A stretch of 33,069 nucleotides of DNA from Spirochaetota bacterium (GTDB lineage: Bacteria; Spirochaetota; Spirochaetia; SPDA01; JAJSAL01), in assembly GCA_024274705.1 (NCBI GenBank), contig JAJSAL010000180.1, positions 1 to 33,069 of the forward strand, read 5' to 3'. Under the pieces are notes generated by a model. It saw only the letters and a list, made by a program, of their open reading frames with translations. It did no database searches and was not told the DNA's origin. Each line of letters starts with the position of its first letter. Positions within the stretch are counted from its first letter, which is position 1. The position numbers and the translations under genes are program-made. Below, in pieces: positions 24,546 through 32,271 of the stretch.

Positions 24546-25517
24546 ATGGCAGAACAGAGACACATTGTAATGGGTGTTGATCTAGGCGGCACCAAGATGA
24601 TCGGCGCAGTTGTAAAGGACGGGGAAGTGGTAAGCCGGTGCAAGAATCCCACCGATCCGGGTGAAGGTCCTGATGCAGTCTTCGACAGGATTACGGCAAC
24701 TATCGAAAAGGCGATTGCCAAGGCTGACGTTCTAAAAGAAGATATCTCCTGTATCTGTCTGGCCGTTCCCGGTCCCCTGGACAGGGATATGGGGATTATG
24801 GCATATACGCCGAACCTCGGGTTTGTCAACTTTCCCATGAAGGCAAAACTCGAAAATGCCCTGGGGATTCCGGTTTTCCTGGAAAACGATGTGAATGCAG
24901 GTACTTACGGTGAATATAAATGCGGAGCGGCAAAAGGGTTCCGGCACATCATAGCCCTGTTCCCGGGCACCGGGATCGGCGGCGGGATCATCCTGGACGG
25001 CAGGCTCTACCGCGGGGCTTCCGGCAACGCCGGTGAACTCGGCCATATGATTATACAGACCGGCGGCGCTCTCTGCGGCTGTGGTCAATACGGGTGCCTG
25101 GAAGCCCTGGCAAGCCGAACCGCCCTCTCCAAAGATGCGGTTGCCGCTGCAAGTGCCGGAAAGGCTCCCTCGGTTTTCGAACGTTCTGGAAGTGATTTCT
25201 CACAGTACAAAAGTCGGGTGTTTGCAGATGCCTATGAGGCCGATGAAGGGGTGATCCGGAGGATGATTCACAAAAACGCATACTACCTGGGTATCGGTAT
25301 GGCTAATTGCGTAAATATTTTCAATCCGGAAGTAATTGTGTTAGGCGGCGGCCTGGTAGAGAAGCTGGGTGAAGAGTATATCAGGCGGGCGGAAAAGTCG
25401 ATGCGGAAACATGCCCTTGATACCCTGGTCAAGGACGTTACCGTTGTGGAAGCGGAACTGGGGGATGATGCGGTAATCCGGGGAGCAGCTTACATCCTTC
25501 TTGACAACATGGAATAA
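24546..25517 (+). CDS. ROK-family sugar kinase, glucokinase-like
   Basis: A 323-residue kinase of the ROK family. The ATP-binding 'GVDLGGTKMIGAVV' is at the N-terminus, 'LENDVNAGTYGE' carries the catalytic Asp, and 'GTGIGGGIILDGRLYRGASGNAGELGHM' leads to the zinc site CGCGQYGC near residue 180. These features fit glucokinases and related N-acetylhexosamine kinases that phosphorylate a sugar in the cytoplasm. It lacks the N-terminal helix-turn-helix of ROK repressors. It shares a divergent upstream region with the gntR operon and is followed 11 bp later by the exopolyphosphatase gene. Polyphosphate-using glucokinases exist in this family, but no specific residue here proves polyphosphate use. 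Confidence 0.9.
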   Translation: MAEQRHIVMGVDLGGTKMIGAVVKDGEVVSRCKNPTDPGEGPDAVFDRITATIEKAIAKADVLKEDISCICLAVPGPLDRDMGIMAYTPNLGFVNFPMKAKLENALGIPVFLENDVNAGTYGEYKCGAAKGFRHIIALFPGTGIGGGIILDGRLYRGASGNAGELGHMIIQTGGALCGCGQYGCLEALASRTALSKDAVAAASAGKAPSVFERSGSDFSQYKSRVFADAYEADEGVIRRMIHKNAYYLGIGMANCVNIFNPEVIVLGGGLVEKLGEEYIRRAEKSMRKHALDTLVKDVTVVEAELGDDAVIRGAAYILLDNME

Positions 25518-25528
25518 GATAAGCTGAT

Positions 25529-27055
25529 ATGGAAATGGTTGGAATCATCGATATCGGATCCACAGCAATCCGCCTGGTAGTGGCGGAAATCCACGGTGAC
25601 GGCTCCTGGAAAATCATCGACCGGGCGGGAAAACCGGTAAGCCTGGGGAAAGATGCATTCACAACCGGTTCAATCGGCCGCAGATCGCTTCTCCAGGCGT
25701 TACATATTCTGAAAGGGTTTAAAGAAATTCTTGATGGATACACAATCCCCAGGGAACAGATACATGCTGTCGCAACTTCGGCTTTACGGGCGGCGAAGAA
25801 CAGAGACACCTTTCTGGACAGGGTAGCCGTACGTACGGGTATCCAGGTGAAAGTTGTCGACGGAATCGAGGAAAACCAGCTTACCTATCTCGCTACGCAG
25901 TATGCCTTGCAGGGCATGAAACCTCAGATGGGACGATCGAATTCGATCATCATCGAAGTGGGAGGGGGCAGTACGGAACTGATGCTGTTACAGCGGGGAA
26001 AGATCGTTGCTGCCCATTCCCTCGGAATCGGTACGGTGCGGATCGAAGATGAATTACAATCCACGTCAAGATCCGGGCATTTTCTCGAACGGATGTTACA
26101 GCAGAAAATTCAGACAATGTCGGAAATCCTGAGCGAAGAGATGGACCTGGGAAGAATCCGGTATTTTATCGCTGTGGGAGGAAATGCCATGTTCGCAGCA
26201 ACCCGGGTGGGAAAAAAGATCAATGAGTACTATTCATTCGTCCGGAAAGAACACTTTGAACGGTTCACACAGCACCTCCTTTCTTTGAGCCTGGACGAAT
26301 GTGTCAGTGAACTGCAGATTTCCTACGATGAAGCGGACGGTCTCGTGCCGGCACTCCTGATGTATCTCTTTTTCATGAACAAAACCAAGGCCGACAGGCT
26401 TATTGTTCCTTACGTGAGTATTCGGGAAGGGATTCTCTTAAGCATCACCTTAGGGCCGGATTCCGCCGCTCAGGAAAACTTTCATTCCCAGATCCTCGCA
26501 TCGGCCCTCAACCTGGGGAGAAAGTTTCACTACGATGAAACTCACGCGAGACACGTATCAGAGCTTTCCCTTACCCTTTTTGATCTTCTATTAGAGGAGC
26601 ACAATCTCGACCACCATTCCCGCCTTCTTTTGGAAATATCAGCCATCCTCCACGACATCGGCACCTATATCCGTACCAGCGGTCACCACAAGCATGGTCA
26701 ATACCTGGTATCGAATTCGGAAATTTTCGGGCTTAACCGGGATGATATCGCAATCATTTCCAATGTTATCCGGTATCATCGAAAGTCCCTGCCGCTGTCG
26801 TCTCACGGCAGTTATATCTCCCTCACAAGAGAAGACAGGATACGGGTAATGAAACTGGGATCGCTTCTGCGTATTGCCGATGCCCTGGACAGGGGCCATA
26901 CACAGAGGATTACCATCGACTCCATCAATAGAAAAGATGAAGAACTTGTCCTGATATGCAACTACCGGGGAGATATTTCCCTCGAAAGAATAGGGTTGGC
27001 AGCAAAAGCGAATATGTTCGAGGAAGTATTCGGATTTAAAGTCGTAATCCAATAA
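25529..27055 (+). CDS. ppx: Exopolyphosphatase / guanosine pentaphosphatase (Ppx/GppA) with HD domain
   Basis: A 508-residue ASKHA-fold phosphatase that removes terminal phosphate from polyphosphate or converts pppGpp to ppGpp. 'GIIDIGSTAIRLVVAE' is the first phosphate loop, 'AVATSALRAAKN' and 'EVGGGSTELMLL' the other family motifs. The C-terminal third has an HD-type domain with 'LEISAILHDIGTYI' and a following 'HHKHGQYL', as in the longer Ppx forms. It is in the same transcription unit as ppk (29 bp apart), so synthesis and degradation of polyphosphate are encoded together. The ribosome binding site is weak; an inner ATG three codons in is an alternative. Confidence 0.93.
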   Translation: MEMVGIIDIGSTAIRLVVAEIHGDGSWKIIDRAGKPVSLGKDAFTTGSIGRRSLLQALHILKGFKEILDGYTIPREQIHAVATSALRAAKNRDTFLDRVAVRTGIQVKVVDGIEENQLTYLATQYALQGMKPQMGRSNSIIIEVGGGSTELMLLQRGKIVAAHSLGIGTVRIEDELQSTSRSGHFLERMLQQKIQTMSEILSEEMDLGRIRYFIAVGGNAMFAATRVGKKINEYYSFVRKEHFERFTQHLLSLSLDECVSELQISYDEADGLVPALLMYLFFMNKTKADRLIVPYVSIREGILLSITLGPDSAAQENFHSQILASALNLGRKFHYDETHARHVSELSLTLFDLLLEEHNLDHHSRLLLEISAILHDIGTYIRTSGHHKHGQYLVSNSEIFGLNRDDIAIISNVIRYHRKSLPLSSHGSYISLTREDRIRVMKLGSLLRIADALDRGHTQRITIDSINRKDEELVLICNYRGDISLERIGLAAKANMFEEVFGFKVVIQ

Positions 27056-27083
27056 CACACCTGTACTGGAGTAGAAACCAATC

Positions 27084-29192
27084 GTGACACCGACACAGAA
27101 AGAGAACAATTACTTCAACCGGGAATTGAGCTGGATTTCCTTCAACGAGCGGGTATTACGTGAAGCCCGGGATCCGTCCCTCCCCGTCCTGGAAAGGCTC
27201 AAGTTTATCGCCATCGTCAGTTCCAATTTTGATGAATTCTTCATGGTCCGTGTCGCAACAATCAAACGGCACGAGCGGCAGGCCGATCATGTCCACTGCC
27301 CTTCGGGCATCCGGCCTTCCCTGCTTCTAAAAGAAATCAGGAACAAAACAGCGGCTATTGTTCATCAGCAGTACCGGTGCTTCAATGAGGATATTATAGG
27401 AGGCCTGAAAAAAGAGGGGATCATTTATCTGAATCACTCATCCTACACACGGAAGCAGAGCCGTTTTGTACGGGACCTTTTCCGGAGTGATATTTTTCAC
27501 ACCCTTACTCCCATCCGAATCGATGAAGAAGAAGATTTCCCGTTTACATCTAATCTTAGAAGGTACATCCTTTTCGAACTTACAGACCAGGACCGGAAGA
27601 AACACTACGCTATGCTTCAGGTCCCTCCGGCGCACAAAAGGGTGTACTGGTTGCCTACCGACGAAGATCAGGGATATTTCACCCTTATCCAGGATATCAT
27701 CCTTCACAACGGTTCGGAGTTCTTTCCGGGATACACTATTGAAGATTACATCTCCTTCAGGGTTACCCGGGACGCAGACTTGAGTGTGGATGAAGAAAAG
27801 GATGAGGACTATGTGGATGCCATGGCCCAGGTCCTGGAGGAACGTAAAAGGAGTCTGCCGATTCGGCTCCAGGTCTCCGGGAACAACAAAGAACTTATGG
27901 ACTTTGTTGCCGGGAAACACTCCTTAAAGGATGAAGATATTTATCATGTGGACGGCCCGGTGGGACTTGCCTCTTTTATGGGACTTGCGATGGATACAGG
28001 CTTCGATCACCTCCGGTATGAACCCTGGGAACCTGTTGCATCCCCTGCCATTCCCGAGGATGAACCGTTATGGGACGTTATCCGCCATAAGGATATACTG
28101 CTCCACCACCCGTATGAATCCTTCGATCCCGTTATCCGGCTCGTACGCGATGCGGCGGGAGACCCGGATGTCCTGGCTATCAAGATCACCCTCTATAGAA
28201 CCAGCGGGAACTCTCCCGTTGTAAGAGCTCTCCAGAGGGCGGCCCAAAACGGAAAACAGGTTACCGCCGTGGTTGAACTCAAGGCGAGGTTCGATGAAGA
28301 GCGGAACATCGAATGGGCCGGGAAACTCGAACAGGCCGGGGCGATCGTCGTCTATGGAATCGCCCATCTTAAGGTACATGCAAAAGTACTCCTCATCGTC
28401 CGAAGAGAACCGGAAGGAATAAAAAGATATCTTCACCTTGGTACAGGCAACTACAACGATAAAACAGCCCAGCTTTATACAGATATAGGTCTTCTTTCTT
28501 CGGATGAAACACTTACCTTTGATGCATCCCTGTTTTTCAATACCATTACGGGATACTCATCAGGTACGGTTCTTTCGAAACTCGTGATGGCCCCGGCTTC
28601 CCTGAAAGAGAAACTCTTAAGTCTCATCAATCGCGAAACCCAGCGGAGCAGTCAGGAAAATCCCGGGAATATCACGGCAAAGATGAATTCCCTCGCAGAT
28701 ACGGATATTATCGAGGCCCTGTACCGGGCTTCCCGGGGGGGAGTGAGAATCCGCCTGAATATCCGCGGGGTATGCATGCTCATTCCAGGTGTCCCGGGTT
28801 TAAGTGAAAACATTACTGTTGTGAGTATCATCGGCAGGTATCTGGAACACAGCAGGATCTTGTATTTTTACAACGGAGGCAGTGAAGAACTGTACCTCTC
28901 AAGTGCAGACTGGATGCCGAGAAACCTGGAACGTAGGGTGGAGCTCATGTTTCCCGTTTCCGATACCACGTGCAGGAAAAAACTCAAAGGCATATTAGAG
29001 CGGTATTTCCTGGACAACGTGAAAGCTCATGTTCTTGAATCCGACGGAAGCTATTCGAAGCTCACCCCCGGGAAGGAAAGGCAGCCCTTACACTGCCAGG
29101 ATTTCTTTCATCAACAGGCACTGGGAGCCGGGAAGAAAAAAGAAGCTTCACCGGGAAAGGAATTCACCGTACGCAGGACAATGCCTGAATAA
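27084..29192 (+). CDS. ppk1: Polyphosphate kinase 1
   Basis: A 702-residue enzyme that reversibly transfers the gamma-phosphate of ATP onto inorganic polyphosphate. All domains are recognisable: N-terminal 'NYFNRELSWISFNERVLREA', the head domain, 'IKITLYRTSGNSPVVRAL', 'ELKARFDEERNIEWA', the autophosphorylated His432 in 'HLKVHAKVLL', 'LGTGNYNDKTAQLYTDIGLL' and the C-terminal 'GRYLEHSRILYF' and 'SSADWMPRNLERRVEL' segments. The start codon is GTG with TGGAG about 13 nt upstream. About 35 residues after the catalytic core are basic and look disordered. It follows ppx. No clear terminator follows; 29193-29390 shows nothing convincing apart from a weak attC-like pair of arms. Confidence 0.95.
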   Translation: MTPTQKENNYFNRELSWISFNERVLREARDPSLPVLERLKFIAIVSSNFDEFFMVRVATIKRHERQADHVHCPSGIRPSLLLKEIRNKTAAIVHQQYRCFNEDIIGGLKKEGIIYLNHSSYTRKQSRFVRDLFRSDIFHTLTPIRIDEEEDFPFTSNLRRYILFELTDQDRKKHYAMLQVPPAHKRVYWLPTDEDQGYFTLIQDIILHNGSEFFPGYTIEDYISFRVTRDADLSVDEEKDEDYVDAMAQVLEERKRSLPIRLQVSGNNKELMDFVAGKHSLKDEDIYHVDGPVGLASFMGLAMDTGFDHLRYEPWEPVASPAIPEDEPLWDVIRHKDILLHHPYESFDPVIRLVRDAAGDPDVLAIKITLYRTSGNSPVVRALQRAAQNGKQVTAVVELKARFDEERNIEWAGKLEQAGAIVVYGIAHLKVHAKVLLIVRREPEGIKRYLHLGTGNYNDKTAQLYTDIGLLSSDETLTFDASLFFNTITGYSSGTVLSKLVMAPASLKEKLLSLINRETQRSSQENPGNITAKMNSLADTDIIEALYRASRGGVRIRLNIRGVCMLIPGVPGLSENITVVSIIGRYLEHSRILYFYNGGSEELYLSSADWMPRNLERRVELMFPVSDTTCRKKLKGILERYFLDNVKAHVLESDGSYSKLTPGKERQPLHCQDFFHQQALGAGKKKEASPGKEFTVRRTMPE

Positions 29193-29390
29193 AATACGGC
29201 TCCCACATAGATCTTCCAGATTCTGTGTCTGTCGGTATAGCTGTCCCGACTTTGACAGATTATGAAGTTTTCCGCGTTCTGTATTTGCCGTTATTCACTA
29301 TCATAAATAACATGCCCGGCAGGCGGAAGACCAACTATAAGGGCGTTTATAACTTCGTCACAGCAAACGGCCGGGATTTCCGATTGAAGT

Positions 29391-29724
29391 TCATTTCAGC
29401 CCTTTTACAAAAAAGAACTTCTTGTGGCCATGAGAATCCCAATCTTCCAATTGCCCAGCCGGTTTAAAGCCTGTTTTCTTATAAAAACCTGGTGCCTGGT
29501 ATTCCATCGTATCTGCATAAACGCACTTGCAGCCACGTTCTCCTGCAATTTCTTCAGCTTTGGCTAAAAGAGCTTTTCCAACTCCTTTGTTTCTGTGTGC
29601 TTTATCCGTTGCCATTATATCTATTTTCAGCCGGGAGAATCTGGTTGTGCCAAATAAGCCTCCGGTAACCTGGCCGTTTCCAGTGAAAGTAAAAATCCAG
29701 TGCAGTGGTTTGATATGTGTTTAT
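29391..29724 (-). pseudogene. 5'-truncated GNAT acetyltransferase
   Basis: The frame is open from directly after the toxin stop codon (29721-29723) to a TGA at 29391-29393 and encodes the C-terminal two thirds of a GNAT fold: 'GQVTGGLFGTTRFSRLKID', the acetyl-CoA loop 'RNKGVGKALL', 'YADTMEYQAPGFYKKTGF' and 'GHKKFFFVKGL'. The N-terminal strand and helices are missing and no ATG, GTG or TTG precedes the first conserved strands; only an internal ATG at 29615 (74 residues, starting just before the acetyl-CoA loop) is available. It looks like a gene cut when the toxin-antitoxin segment was joined to it. Base composition is A+T-richer than the backbone. Confidence 0.75.
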
Positions 29725-30008
29725 TTATGAATAGAAATTTCTTGTGCCCCATGAACGACAGCAAGGACATCTATCTGGTCAGGTTTAATGTAGTAAATAA
29801 TCCGATATGACCCCTCTATAACTTCTCTGATTTGTTCTACTCCAAACTCGGGAACTATTCTGCCAGATAGTGGGAAATTTCCAATCTGTTGAGAGCGTTT
29901 TGTCAGACGGTCAGCCAATCTTTTGGCATATAGTGTAGAATTTTTAGCAATATAATCATGAATTGCTGAAAGGCAGTCAATCGCTGTATCTGTCCAGTGA
30001 ACCTTCAC
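29721..30008 (-). CDS. RelE/ParE-family toxin
   Basis: A 95-residue toxin of the RelE/ParE superfamily. 'VHWTDTAIDCLSAIHDYIAKNS', 'RSQQIGNFPLSGRIVPEF', 'IREVIEGSYRIIYYI' and 'LAVVHGAQEI' give the compact alpha-beta fold and conserved Arg residues of ParE-like toxins. ParE members poison DNA gyrase and RelE members cut mRNA on the ribosome; motifs alone do not decide. The GTG start overlaps the antitoxin stop (TAGTG), so toxin is made only with antitoxin. The stop is directly followed by the broken acetyltransferase frame. Confidence 0.9.
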   Translation of the reverse strand: MKVHWTDTAIDCLSAIHDYIAKNSTLYAKRLADRLTKRSQQIGNFPLSGRIVPEFGVEQIREVIEGSYRIIYYIKPDQIDVLAVVHGAQEISIHK

Positions 30009-30193
30009 TAAGATAGACCGAATTTTTCACGAACTTGCTCCACATCAGTAGTACGTCCTGCCTTGCTATCTTCAAGACCCGCTTCAACCACTTGTCGAAC
30101 ATAAATTTCATGCATTAGATCATCCCAAGTTGATTCTTCTGGTAGCTTGTCTATTAAGCGCCGGGCTTCTTCTTTAATACTGGTTGCTCCCAT
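30008..30193 (-). CDS. Antitoxin of the RelE/ParE pair
   Basis: About 61 residues starting at the ATG at 30193, which has AAGGAG 7 nt upstream; an upstream ATG at 30220 would add nine residues without a good ribosome binding site. 'ARRLIDKLPEESTWDDLMHEIYVRQVVEAGL' (helical, dimerising) and the C-terminal 'GRTTDVEQVREKFGL' are typical of small antitoxins found next to ParE/RelE toxins. It should neutralise the toxin by wrapping it with the C-terminal part. Cassette-borne toxin-antitoxin pairs usually bring their own promoter, as seen here. Confidence 0.88.
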   Translation of the reverse strand: MGATSIKEEARRLIDKLPEESTWDDLMHEIYVRQVVEAGLEDSKAGRTTDVEQVREKFGLS

Positions 30194-30240
30194 ATTATTA
30201 CTCCTTATTTTGTGCTTCATTTTATAGCCTCATATGTTTT

Positions 30241-30269
30241 ATGATACTTCGTATGGATAAAAATTACAA
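30241..30269 (-). promoter_or_regulatory. Promoter of the toxin-antitoxin pair
   Basis: TTGTAA (30264-30269), a 17-base spacer and TATCAT (30241-30246) on the minus strand lie about 45 bp before the antitoxin start. The match is good and the local DNA is A+T-rich. Confidence 0.6.
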
Positions 30270-30324
30270 ACACATATCGACCAAGCTCACTTGCCGTTAT
30301 GGAGCGCAGCGGAATTGACGTCCA
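30270..30324 (-). other. 3' half of an attC-like site, separated from its 5' half by the group II intron
   Basis: Directly after the intron's 3' end the minus strand reads TGGACGTCAATTCCGC, then GTGAGCTTGGTCGATATGTG and GTTTGT. GAGC and CGAT can pair with GCTC and ATCG of the 5' half at 31240-31258. The expected R' box GTTAGCC is not conserved (only GTTTGTA), so the site is degenerate. Confidence 0.45.
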
Positions 30325-31239
30325 GTTCCGGGTAGGCCCGGTGATTACCCAACCAGGCCCCCCACAGATCCGGACGTGACCAATTTAGTCATCCGGTTCC
30401 TCGGTAACCAGAGTATCAGCACAACTCTGGCGCACAACTTTGCTACCCTACAGACTCACTAGATGCAGTGGACGATAATTGAACCGCCTGCTCAGCAATC
30501 CGATGGAGTTTCGTTGAAACGGTTTGTAATCGCGAAGTATTTCCCATCTTTCCCTCCACCAGAACGTTGTGCCCGGCTTCACCTTCCCTGCAGTGGGTCC
30601 CTTGGGCTTCAGTTCCCCACCTTCCCGATCCATACACTACCTGCCTGGACCTTCGGTCCTATGCTCCGCTAAGACTACCCACTATCCCATCTCGAGGACC
30701 TTCACTTGTCGCTCGCTCCCCGATACCTCGTCAAAGCTCTCCGTTCGGTCTACTCTCCTTGGCAAGTGAGAGCAACTCACCAATACCAGGGCTCTTTTTC
30801 GGCCGGTACCCCTTATCTTCCGGCATTCCTCTCGCAAGGAGACAGTGGGTTCCCCCAAGTTCCTGAGCTACGAGCTACCCCCATGAACACGCATGCCCCG
30901 CTCTCAGACCCCGGTGGTGTCCTTTCTGCTTCGCCATATCGCTTCCGGAACTACTGCCTTCCGGTCCGCTACACGCCGTCGGCTTTTACTCCCCCTTCCA
31001 GGAAAGCTTATCCTTTCGGTCCACAACTATACATATTTCGGGCTCAATCACGCGGCCTGCACCCTTGCTACACCCGGCTCCGTGCCTCCCTTGCGGGTTT
31101 AACACGCGGGTTCGCTACTGTCCTGCCGGCTAAAGCTTTGATCAGGTGGGACTTGAGCTTTTTCTCTCACCCACTGGGTAGCATTAACCTATTTCATAGA
31201 TCTATATCTAATCCCAAGGTTTCAGATTTACCTTGGCAC
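30325..31239 (-). mobile_element. ORF-deleted group II intron remnant (about 915 nt)
   Basis: Minus-strand sequence has group II intron architecture. At the 3' end, 30367-30399 folds as domain V (CCGGA and TGAC arms pair with GGTCA and TCCGG around a short loop and a CG bulge). Positions 30325-30363 fold as domain VI, with an 8-bp stem and a bulged A about 8 nt before the proposed 3' end AC. The 5' end is set at GTGCC (31239), close to the GUGYG consensus, followed by a CCAAGGT/ACCTTGG stem. Between them, domain I-like structured RNA runs to the start of an intron protein of which only about 21 codons survive. The conserved AGC triad of domain V reads AAC here. The intron is therefore probably dead. 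The exact 5' boundary is inferred. Confidence 0.72.
30443..30547 (-). pseudogene. N-terminal stub of the group II intron reverse transcriptase/maturase
   Basis: An ATG at 30547 preceded by GGAGGGAAAG begins MGNTSRLQTVSTKLHRIAEQA, where 'TVSTKLHRIAEQA' matches the conserved first residues of bacterial group II intron proteins. After about 21 codons the match ends near 30484; the remaining codons to the stop at 30443-30445 are unrelated. About 1.2 kb or more of reverse-transcriptase, maturase and DNA-binding sequence is missing compared with usual intron proteins, consistent with an internal deletion that left the ribozyme ends. Confidence 0.7.
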
Positions 31240-31258
31240 GAGCTGCGATTTGTTAGCC
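31240..31258 (-). other. 5' half (R'' and L'') of an attC-like site at the end of the methyltransferase gene
   Basis: The minus strand reads GGCTAAC (31258-31252) followed by AAATCGCAGCTC. The TAA stop of the methyltransferase is inside GGCTAAC, exactly as at the intact attC at 33000-33006, which starts with the same box. The group II intron begins immediately afterwards. Confidence 0.6.
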
Positions 31259-32173
31259 AATTACTTCAAGTTTTTTCCTCGCGGGTTTCACACTGTAAAG
31301 TGCGCTATCCTCCCTAACAACCATCCGGTTCTTCACTGGAACTGCTTGCTCAAACTTGAAATCAGCTTCACTAAAAAGATCATTGCTTTCGACCTTCAAA
31401 TACCGGGCGGACATTCTGCAATAATCCGGATCAATTTCGATACCAATACTATTACGTTCATTCTTCAAGGCCGCTACCATGGTAGTTCCCGAGCCACAAA
31501 ATGGATCAAGCACTGTATCGCCAGTAAATGAGAACATCCGCACGAGTCGGGATGCCAGTTCAAGAGGGTACGGCGCTGGATGGTTTTTTGTTGAAGCACC
31601 GGGAATATTCCATATTTGTTGGAACCAACTATTGAAGTCTTCCTTGTCTATCCTACTCTTACGGCGTTGCTGTTCGGTTGGTTTCCGATACCCACCAGGT
31701 TTCCGCTGCATAAGAATGAACTCTACATCATTTTTGATAATTGCGTTGGGTTCATATGGTTTACCTAAAAACTTTGACCCGTTTGAAACTTCATAAGATG
31801 CATTGGAAATTTTATGCCAAATAATGGGATTCAGATTGTCAAAACCGATTTTTCTGCAAAGCACACAGATGTCTGCGTGGAGAGGAAAAACAAGATGCCT
31901 ACCATATCGTTTTCTTGACACGCACACATAGCCGACAACACAAACAAGGCGACCACCCGGAACCAAGACACGGTGAACATGCTTCCATACTTGGTTAATC
32001 TCACTTAAAAAAGTTTCGTAATCATCCACATGACCAAGTTGATTTGGATTTTCGTTATATCTTTTCAGATTCCAGTATGGAGGAGATGTGATTGCTAAAT
32101 GAACTGATTCATCGGGCAGGAACGTAAGGTCTCTCGCATCTCCATTGATTAGACGGTGCAATGTCTTGCTCAT
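31253..32173 (-). CDS. Beta-class site-specific DNA methyltransferase (N4-cytosine or N6-adenine)
   Basis: A 306-residue DNA methylase of the N6/N4 family. The catalytic motif SPPYW is at residues 30-34, before the AdoMet motif DPFCGSGT at 223-230; this order defines the beta class, and SPPYW is most common in N4-cytosine enzymes. A variable target-recognition region lies at about 110-190. It is the partner of the upstream XhoI-like restriction gene, 98 bp away, and remains intact while that gene has a stop codon, so it may act as an orphan methylase. GGAG lies 12 nt before the ATG. Its C-terminus runs into the attC R'' box, the normal end of an integron cassette gene. Confidence 0.92.
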   Translation of the reverse strand: MSKTLHRLINGDARDLTFLPDESVHLAITSPPYWNLKRYNENPNQLGHVDDYETFLSEINQVWKHVHRVLVPGGRLVCVVGYVCVSRKRYGRHLVFPLHADICVLCRKIGFDNLNPIIWHKISNASYEVSNGSKFLGKPYEPNAIIKNDVEFILMQRKPGGYRKPTEQQRRKSRIDKEDFNSWFQQIWNIPGASTKNHPAPYPLELASRLVRMFSFTGDTVLDPFCGSGTTMVAALKNERNSIGIEIDPDYCRMSARYLKVESNDLFSEADFKFEQAVPVKNRMVVREDSALYSVKPARKKLEVIG

Positions 32174-32240
32174 TGACAGAATGCTCCTACATGGGCGGCA
32201 AGCGACTGAACGAATTGGATGACAGATAAATCATTCGCTA

Positions 32241-32267
32241 GTGTGGCGTATGTCCCATTCGCCACAC
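32241..32267 (-). promoter_or_regulatory. 8-bp hairpin between the restriction and methyltransferase genes
   Basis: GTGTGGCG and CGCCACAC (32241-32248 and 32260-32267) are perfect inverted repeats around 11 bases, just after the restriction gene stop and about 70 nt before the methyltransferase start. No T-run follows. It could be a control element that sets the methylase level, or an mRNA stabiliser. Confidence 0.45.
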
Positions 32268-32271
32268 GGTC

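Noticed and set aside
29351..29391. attC site after the acetyltransferase
   Set aside because: Only a 6-bp arm pair is present and the GTTATAA box does not fit the R' consensus; kept only as a weak hint in a finding.
30706..31317. 203-residue plus-strand open frame
   Set aside because: It is opposite the group II intron RNA; similar basic, Ser/Pro/Leu-rich frames arise by chance opposite such introns.
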